Of a DNA stretch of 11,615 bases, positions 6,414 to 11,615 are shown one piece after another. This stretch comes from 40-80 sp964503665. Lineage in GTDB: Bacteria > Bacteroidota > Bacteroidia > Flavobacteriales_D > Crocinitomicaceae. The notes under the pieces are model-generated. The model was not told the DNA's origin and made no database searches. It saw only the letters and a program-made list of their open reading frames with translations. The position numbers and the translations under genes were made by a program. Position 1 is the first letter of the stretch; each line of letters opens with the position of its first letter. The DNA is taken from contig CAZDAR010000070.1 in assembly GCA_964503665.1 (NCBI GenBank), forward strand, positions 1 to 11,615, read 5' to 3'.

Positions 6414-7613
6414 ATGAAAAAGAACATAGAAAACGAATTACCGAAAATTCGGGTAAAACTAAGGGACGATAAACCCTTAAATGCAGAAGGAAAATATACG
6501 CTGAACTACCTCATCCGTTTTGAAGGAAAAACAATCAAAAAGCCAACAGGATTGTATATTGAAGAAATGAACTGGAACAAGAAGAGAGAAACGATTTTAG
6601 GATCGACAAACGAATTATTGAGGATTCAAGGGATTTTGGACGGAAAGAAATCCGACTTTAACCAGTACTTTCTGAACTTCGATGCAACAGGCGGACAAAT
6701 CAACCGTAAAATAATTGATGATTATTTCGAGAACAAACGCTTTGATGATTTCTTTAGCTATTACAAAGGGGTTGTAGATAAGCGCAAGGAACTTTCGAAT
6801 GTTACTCTGAATAAGTATAAGCTTTGCTCGGAAATTCTAAAGAAGTATTGCAAGAAGAACAAGATCCAACCTCTTCGATTTTATGACTTACGTTTAGGGT
6901 TTCTGCAAGATTTCGATACACATTTAGTTTTCTTCTTGAAGCTTTCCAGCGATACCGCCAATAATTACCACAAATGCCTTAAATACGTGCTGAATCAGGC
7001 AGTTCTCGACGGAATAATTAACCGTTCACCTTATCTTGGGTTTAAACCACATAAAACGAATAGTCGTAAAAAGGTGATTCCGCTATCTGCCGATGAAATC
7101 GACAAAGTGCTAAAAGTAGAAATCCCTGAAAACCGCCAACACCTTGAAAGGATAAAAGACTATTTCGAATTCATTTTAAATACAGGATTACGCTACTCCG
7201 ATTTGTTTAATGTTCAGGTTGAAAACATCATTAAATCTGGAAATGAAAATCACAGAAGTTTGAAAATTATCCAAGAGAAAACGAAGAATCCTTTGATGAT
7301 TCCGCTAAATGTAAAAGCGAATGAGATTTTAAACAAATACATTGACTTTTATGAAATAGAATCTGGCTTTGTTTTCCCAAGGTTGACGAACCAAGTATTC
7401 AATAGACAATTAAAGGATTTAGCGGAATTGGCGGAAATAGATAAAAGTTTAAACTGCCATTTAGGGAGACATACCTTTGCTACTCGTTTAAGAAAATTAA
7501 ATGTATCGTTGGAAGATGTTTCCGAATTGCTGGGACATACCGATGTTAAAATGACGAAATTGTACGCTAAGACAGATTTTTCGAAACTTTCCGAAGCGGT
7601 GAATTTGCTCTAA
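6414..7613 (+). CDS. Tyrosine recombinase / integrase of a mobile element
   Basis: This 399-residue site-specific recombinase has the usual three parts: an N-terminal arm-type DNA-binding region (about 8-60), a SAM-like core-binding domain (about 105-205) and the catalytic domain (about 220-395). Visible catalytic residues are Arg260 (NTGLRYSDL), a lysine at 289 or 291, His349 and Arg352 (CHLGRHTF), His375 (LLGHTDVKMT) and the nucleophile Tyr384 (KLYAKTD). The set is complete, so it should be active. The start MKKNIENELPKI was chosen because the longer frame opening with TTG at 6306 adds only a hydrophobic stretch with no place in this family. It converges with the XRE-type gene, the stops being 3 nt apart. 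The tRNA-Asp end lies 6.4 kb to the left, so the defence genes would lie between the attachment site and the integrase. Confidence 0.94.
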   Translation: MKKNIENELPKIRVKLRDDKPLNAEGKYTLNYLIRFEGKTIKKPTGLYIEEMNWNKKRETILGSTNELLRIQGILDGKKSDFNQYFLNFDATGGQINRKIIDDYFENKRFDDFFSYYKGVVDKRKELSNVTLNKYKLCSEILKKYCKKNKIQPLRFYDLRLGFLQDFDTHLVFFLKLSSDTANNYHKCLKYVLNQAVLDGIINRSPYLGFKPHKTNSRKKVIPLSADEIDKVLKVEIPENRQHLERIKDYFEFILNTGLRYSDLFNVQVENIIKSGNENHRSLKIIQEKTKNPLMIPLNVKANEILNKYIDFYEIESGFVFPRLTNQVFNRQLKDLAELAEIDKSLNCHLGRHTFATRLRKLNVSLEDVSELLGHTDVKMTKLYAKTDFSKLSEAVNLL

Positions 7614-7616
7614 AAT

Positions 7617-7850
7617 CTATAAATCCTCGAAAAACTCTCCTAGACTTATCTTGTGAATATCCAAGATTTTCAGGAGGGTTTTCAACGTTACATTCGTTCC
7701 GCTTTCTACTCTCCAGTACTGTACACGATTTAAATCATGGTCATAGGCAAAGCTTTCCGCAGATGTATAATTCGCCTTAATCCTAAGTTCTTTTAACTTC
7801 TTAGAAATCAAGATGATTCTTTTATCGGTTATTTCCGTATCCTTTACCAT
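7617..7850 (-). CDS. Small XRE-type helix-turn-helix regulator
   Basis: This 77-residue protein (84 if the ATG at 7871 is used) is a single helix-turn-helix unit: ISKKLKELRIKANYTSAESF, then LNRVQYWRVESGTNVTLKTL, closing with KISLGEFFEDL. This is the layout of short Cro/C1-type regulators commonly found beside Bacteroidetes integrases. The start at 7850 (MVKDTEITDKR) was preferred because the extra MPTCRVF looks unlike the family's usual N-terminus; neither start has a clear ribosome-binding site. It converges on the integrase gene with 3 nt between stops, so its transcript could run antisense into int. It probably controls the integrase or the genes to its right, a role inferred from position. 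Confidence 0.8.
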   Translation of the reverse strand: MVKDTEITDKRIILISKKLKELRIKANYTSAESFAYDHDLNRVQYWRVESGTNVTLKTLLKILDIHKISLGEFFEDL

Positions 7851-7928
7851 AAAAACACGGCAAGTTGGCATGAAATTTCATCAATTGTAACCGCATAAAA
7901 GCGAATTTATTTCTAACTTAGCTCCAAA

Positions 7929-9137
7929 ATGAAAGATATGTATTATAAAATTTTAGCGACAATTATATACGCCATCTTAGGTTTTAATGCGTTTAACCAA
8001 GAAATAAACAATTTGAAATTGAATAACAAAGATTATCCGTTCCTAAATGAAAAGGAGATTCAATTTGCCACTAAAAAAGATGATTTTAAAATTGGCTCTT
8101 CTAATTACTCATGGAAAGAATGGGTAATTAGTCAAGAAAATGGAACAGACCTAGAAATTGTTTACAGGGAATCAGACGAACCAAACAAACTTGAAGGTAC
8201 GTTAATTTTCGATAAAGATACTTTTCAGATTTATGGTTCTAATGGAACGGCTAGTTTATGGTCGGACAAATTGAAAGGCATATTGTATATATATCCCAAA
8301 ACAGAACCTGACGAACTTGATTATTATTTTTATACTCATATTGCAAGTATAAATCTTGAAGGAAAAAAATACAAAATTGAGATTGTAAAAGGAAGATCAT
8401 CAAATTATGAGGAAGGAGAATCTGAACTTATTTCCGAGGTTGATGACTTTAAATTCGATAAAAATAGAGGACAACTCATTGAATATCGTAGAGATAGTAT
8501 CACGTTAAAATATTACAGTATTCAAGCAGTAAATAAAGAAACAGGGGATGCTTATGATAAAGTAAATGGAACTTTATTTGTTGGGAATTCGAGTTTTGAA
8601 ATTTATGGTTCTGTTTCAGAAAGTGAAGGCGTTTGGGGATTTGCTTCTATTTGGCAAAATGGAGAAAATAAAGGGGTTATTTCATGGGAAGCTTATGAAG
8701 ATGCAGATTCATCAATAGTTAACATAAAATACTGTAAGCAAGAGAAAGTTCAGTTCTGTGATTATACTAGGTTTGTTTTGAAGAGACAAATAATATCAAA
8801 CAAAAACAATCCGTTCGGAAGTGGAGGAAATGGCACTAATGGAGGTTTTGTAACTGGAAAAAATGAGGGTGTTGGAATTGGTCAAGAACCTAGAAAACGA
8901 ATTACCAAATTAAATTTAGAGCATATTAACGTTTCAGAAAGTGTTCTAATTGATTTTAAAGTTAATATAAACAGAAATGGAGATGTAACTTCTGTTTATC
9001 ATCTACCTAGTGGAATGAAAGTAATTGACCCCTTAATTATTGAAGAATTGAAGAATGCAATATTAACGCAATTGAAATATGAAAAGTCTAATGAAATATC
9101 TAGCGATAGAATCAAAATTGAACTGAGAAAAAAATAA
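7929..9137 (+). CDS. Exported protein with duplicated domain and TonB-like C-terminus
   Basis: This 402-residue protein begins with a signal-like segment (ILATIIYAILGFNAF, about 8-22), so it is probably exported or membrane-held. Two similar units follow, at about 74-154 and 192-286. Each contains a GTL stretch, then F-x-IYGS, then AS-x-W and KG: LEGTLIFDKDTFQIYGS in the first, VNGTLFVGNSSFEIYGS in the second. A Gly/Asn-rich linker (about 296-318, GSGGNGTNGG) leads to a C-terminal domain (about 322-400) with FKVNINRNGDVTSVYHLP, similar in layout to TonB C-terminal or related periplasmic domains. There is no TonB membrane complex nearby. It is followed after 9 nt by a 96-residue frame in the same direction. 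I do not recognise the duplicated unit, and the function is unknown; it may be cargo of the element. Confidence 0.85.
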   Translation: MKDMYYKILATIIYAILGFNAFNQEINNLKLNNKDYPFLNEKEIQFATKKDDFKIGSSNYSWKEWVISQENGTDLEIVYRESDEPNKLEGTLIFDKDTFQIYGSNGTASLWSDKLKGILYIYPKTEPDELDYYFYTHIASINLEGKKYKIEIVKGRSSNYEEGESELISEVDDFKFDKNRGQLIEYRRDSITLKYYSIQAVNKETGDAYDKVNGTLFVGNSSFEIYGSVSESEGVWGFASIWQNGENKGVISWEAYEDADSSIVNIKYCKQEKVQFCDYTRFVLKRQIISNKNNPFGSGGNGTNGGFVTGKNEGVGIGQEPRKRITKLNLEHINVSESVLIDFKVNINRNGDVTSVYHLPSGMKVIDPLIIEELKNAILTQLKYEKSNEISSDRIKIELRKK

Positions 9138-9146
9138 GATTCAATC

Positions 9147-9437
9147 ATGAGAGAGAATGTCATGTTACTAATTGAAGATGCTATCATCAACGCCAAATTG
9201 ATAAACACTTTAGATTCCATCGGAATTGATGCTAGTTTATATGCGACCAGTTCCGTTACCATAATTTATAATCTTCTTGGGCTAGATGCTAAAATTTCAA
9301 AAGATGACTTCTACGCTTTGTTTTTTGGCTTGTTAAAAGAAGGGGAAGTAATTGATGTTTCACGTTCAAGAACGCTTGTAAGAAGATTCGCAGAAAAGAT
9401 AATGTTTGATATTTACAAGCGGTTTGAGTTGCTGTAA
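9147..9437 (+). CDS. Hypothetical 96-residue protein
   Basis: This small soluble, mostly helical protein reads LLIEDAIINAKLINTLDSIG near the start and ends FDIYKRFELL. It has no signal peptide, membrane segment, cysteine motif or obvious helix-turn-helix. It starts 9 nt after the exported protein's stop and is probably co-transcribed with it. A second start at Met6 is possible. Its position between the integrase module and the primase-like gene resembles small accessory genes of Bacteroidetes mobile elements, but no function can be given. Confidence 0.72.
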   Translation: MRENVMLLIEDAIINAKLINTLDSIGIDASLYATSSVTIIYNLLGLDAKISKDDFYALFFGLLKEGEVIDVSRSRTLVRRFAEKIMFDIYKRFELL

Positions 9438-9468
9438 AAAAGTAAGCCCCTGACAAAAATGTAGGGGC
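9436..9468 (-). terminator. Terminator of the primase-like gene
   Basis: GCCCCT and AGGGGC (9446-9451 and 9463-9468) form a 6-bp stem extended by ACA/TGT past a bulged G. On the minus strand it is followed by TTACTTTTTT, a good T tract. It lies about 30 nt after the stop of the primase-like gene. On the plus strand, the same hairpin is just after the 96-residue gene but lacks a T run. Confidence 0.78.
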
Positions 9469-9498
9469 ATAACCAAAACCGAGAAAAAGCTGGAATTC

Positions 9499-11615
9499 TT
9501 AAATTAGCTTTCGGTATTTTCCATGAGCATACCTAACAAGCATTTTTTTATCAATGTAATTGTCCAAGTGATTTTCAGCCGTTTTATGTTTCAAACCGAT
9601 AGAATCAGCAATCTTTTTTGATGTAGCTTTACTAAATTCGTTCGGCAAAGATTCATAATAATTGACCTGTTCAAGATTACTAAGGCGATCGGTTTTATCT
9701 CTTGAAACCAAGCGAGAGTAAACACTTATCATGTGGCTTTTACACGAGTTGGCAATATTAATCGCTGTTTCGAAATCATCATCTAAGCATTCAATTTCAT
9801 GCGGTAATTCATCTTCAACGTCTCTCATCAACCTACTAGTGCTTAAAATCATTGCGATTTTAAACGTGATTAATCCTAATCGCTTAATTGATGCAAGAAT
9901 TTCTTCACCAAATAAATTATGAGAATTATTGAACCATTCTTCGAAATGTAAATGAAACATTTCCCATTGTTCGTCAGTAAATGAAAAATTGATATTGTAA
10001 TCTAAATTTTCAAGCTTTAAGAACAACTCAAATACATCCTCTCCGAGAGTGGAAAAATATCTCCCTAAATCCAACTTCTTCTGTGCTAAATGAAGCTTAT
10101 TATTCCATTGGTTTTTACCTTTAAAATCCATAAACATCATTCGGCTGAATAAACCATTTTCGGCTGAACTAATCAAACCTTTGACCTGATTTGGTGTTCC
10201 ACTTAAAACAAGACCGAGACTAGGATATGTAATTTCTACAAATTCATTATTTGTTCTTCGTTGGTAGCTGATATGTTCGTGATGAAAAGCTTTACGAAGC
10301 GCATCGCTAAAATTCCCCCAATCTTTGGATAATGTTTCGTTCAATGTATCAGCTTCTGTTTCCCAAAGCATTCCGTAACCTTCATTGTTGGATAATTGAG
10401 CTAAAATGGACGAAGAACTACTGTTTGCAGGGATAAAGAACAGTTGTAGTTTCTTTTCCTCATTACTTGACAAATCATTTATCTTCTCCTTTAGGTATTG
10501 GTGAACTTGATGTCCAAGCATTTTTGGATATTTCATCATTCCTTTTCCCGAAGAAGCTGGTGCTACTACAAAAAGATACAAATTCGTTCCTGCTGTATAA
10601 TAATCATAAAAGCCAACTATGTTTCGAAATACACCGCCCAGTAAGGCTAAAGAACTCAAAAGTATTAACGATTTGTCTTGTTGGCTATCAACAGAATTAC
10701 AGCATTTCTTGAAAAAATCGGGAAGTTGTTCAAAAACCTCCATCGGAATCAATTCGGTTTCATGAACAGTATTTAAGAATTCATTTTTTAAGTTATCCTG
10801 TTGCTCTTTTATGCTTTTAAGCTTTTGAACCGCATTATTAAAACATTTGTCGAACTGATCTTTAGTTAACCCAAGTTTAACATAATCGGAAATATCTTTA
10901 CCGCCCTTATCAATGAATTCGGCTGGAATTTCAAGTCTTGGGATATTGTATTTATCAAGCAGTAATTGAGATTGTTTGATACCAGTTTCATCTTGGTCAT
11001 AAAGTGAGATTACTTTAATTCCTTTATCGTAGAGATATTCAATAAAACCTTTAGGAGGAGGAGTTGTCTCACTGTTAAAACAAACTGCTTTATATCCTAA
11101 ACCACGAATTGTTAAAGTGTCTTTTTCTCCTCCTGTAATAAAAATATACTTTTCATTGTCAATTTGCTCAAATCCAAAAACATAGTCCTTTGGCTTGTTG
11201 CCAATGTATCTGAAAAACTTAGGGTCAGGTGAATAAATTTTAGCATACAATTCACTAGAATAAGCAATTAAAATATTCCCCTTGGATCTTCTTTTTGGAA
11301 TGCTTTTCCCGTTTTTAATCTTTATGGTGTAGCCTTCAATTGGTACAACATTATATTCTCTTAGAATGGATTTTGTAATTCCATATTGAGAGAAGTAGTT
11401 AAGTTCGGACTTTTTATAATTGTCATTTTCACGACGAAAGAGTTCGAAAGTTGATTCAATTGTATGAAAGTCATCTCCACCGTAAACATTTTTTTCATAA
11501 TCGATTTCGTTTAAGGCATTTAAAATTTCTGGAAATTCCTCCTCTTGGCATTTATCAAAATGATAAGCTGCTAAACTGAACATATCACCTGAAAAATCGG
11601 GATTACCATGGTCTT
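9499..11615 (-). CDS. TOPRIM / DUF3987 primase-helicase-like protein, 5' end cut by window
   Basis: The frame stays open to the right edge. The codons upstream of the first in-window Met (11583) read HGNPDFSGDMFSLAAYHF, which looks like the end of a CHC2-type zinc finger, so the real start lies outside. Numbering from that Met (694 residues): a TOPRIM domain at about 145-240 has Glu153 (TGGEKDT) and the DxD pair Asp196/Asp198 (LYDQDETG), the metal-binding residues of primases. A DUF3987 helicase-like domain follows (about 280-620), with a Walker A-like loop APASSGKG (341-348). The last 45 residues form a winged helix (SKKIADSIGLKHKTAENHL). Proteins like this serve replication or mobilisation of Bacteroidetes elements. 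It has its own terminator on the minus strand. Confidence 0.87.
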   Translation of the reverse strand, partial: DHGNPDFSGDMFSLAAYHFDKCQEEEFPEILNALNEIDYEKNVYGGDDFHTIESTFELFRRENDNYKKSELNYFSQYGITKSILREYNVVPIEGYTIKIKNGKSIPKRRSKGNILIAYSSELYAKIYSPDPKFFRYIGNKPKDYVFGFEQIDNEKYIFITGGEKDTLTIRGLGYKAVCFNSETTPPPKGFIEYLYDKGIKVISLYDQDETGIKQSQLLLDKYNIPRLEIPAEFIDKGGKDISDYVKLGLTKDQFDKCFNNAVQKLKSIKEQQDNLKNEFLNTVHETELIPMEVFEQLPDFFKKCCNSVDSQQDKSLILLSSLALLGGVFRNIVGFYDYYTAGTNLYLFVVAPASSGKGMMKYPKMLGHQVHQYLKEKINDLSSNEEKKLQLFFIPANSSSSSILAQLSNNEGYGMLWETEADTLNETLSKDWGNFSDALRKAFHHEHISYQRRTNNEFVEITYPSLGLVLSGTPNQVKGLISSAENGLFSRMMFMDFKGKNQWNNKLHLAQKKLDLGRYFSTLGEDVFELFLKLENLDYNINFSFTDEQWEMFHLHFEEWFNNSHNLFGEEILASIKRLGLITFKIAMILSTSRLMRDVEDELPHEIECLDDDFETAINIANSCKSHMISVYSRLVSRDKTDRLSNLEQVNYYESLPNEFSKATSKKIADSIGLKHKTAENHLDNYIDKKMLVRYAHGKYRKLI

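Noticed and set aside
6436..6457. Near-palindrome TTACCGAA...TTCGGGTAA at the start of the integrase gene
   Set aside because: One unpaired base in the arm and a location within codons; likely chance.
1..11615. CRISPR array or insertion sequence
   Set aside because: No regularly spaced repeats, transposase or terminal inverted repeats were seen.

Overview
The window looks like the left part of an integrated mobile element in a member of the Bacteroidetes, most likely a flavobacterium. The DNA is A+T-rich, the tRNA has no encoded CCA, ribosome-binding sites are mostly weak, a perfect TAnnTTTG promoter box is present, and the integrase and the TOPRIM/DUF3987 primase-like protein are types typical of Bacteroidetes mobile elements. 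No species can be named from the sequence alone.

Layout. Positions 1-52 are the 3' part of tRNA-Asp(GTC), followed by its terminator (89-114); this is the likely host/element junction. From 4886 down to about 241, all on the minus strand, lies a compact defence operon: an HNH-SAVED endonuclease (Cap5), a CD-NTase cyclic-oligonucleotide synthase, a stand-alone E2-like conjugating enzyme, a membrane-anchored HEPN-like protein, a DUF3644 HEPN-like protein and a 45-residue basic peptide, ending at a terminator-like hairpin. The first three genes make a single-E2 ('type II-short') CBASS antiphage system: the CD-NTase makes a cyclic nucleotide, E2 is expected to act on the CD-NTase C-terminus, and the SAVED domain senses the nucleotide and switches on the HNH nuclease. 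The next two genes carry RNase-type Rx4H motifs and are so tightly linked that they may be extra effectors or regulators.

From 4887 to 5105 is an intergenic region with two hairpins and a plus-strand promoter-like sequence. A class II (self-inhibited) Fic enzyme follows at 5106-6236 on the minus strand. The mobility part starts with a tyrosine recombinase (6414-7613, plus) that converges on a small XRE-type regulator (7617-7850, minus). Two plus-strand genes follow: an exported protein with a duplicated domain and a TonB-like C-terminus, and an unrecognised 96-residue protein. A large TOPRIM/DUF3987 primase-helicase-like gene (minus strand) enters from the right edge and is cut by it.

The most interesting part is the five- to six-gene CBASS operon. 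The CD-NTase ends in a tail with a glycine three residues from the end (HTFHG-NER), a plausible site for E2 processing, and the same bases encode the start of E2. The two HEPN-like genes directly behind E2 are not standard parts of CBASS as I know it.
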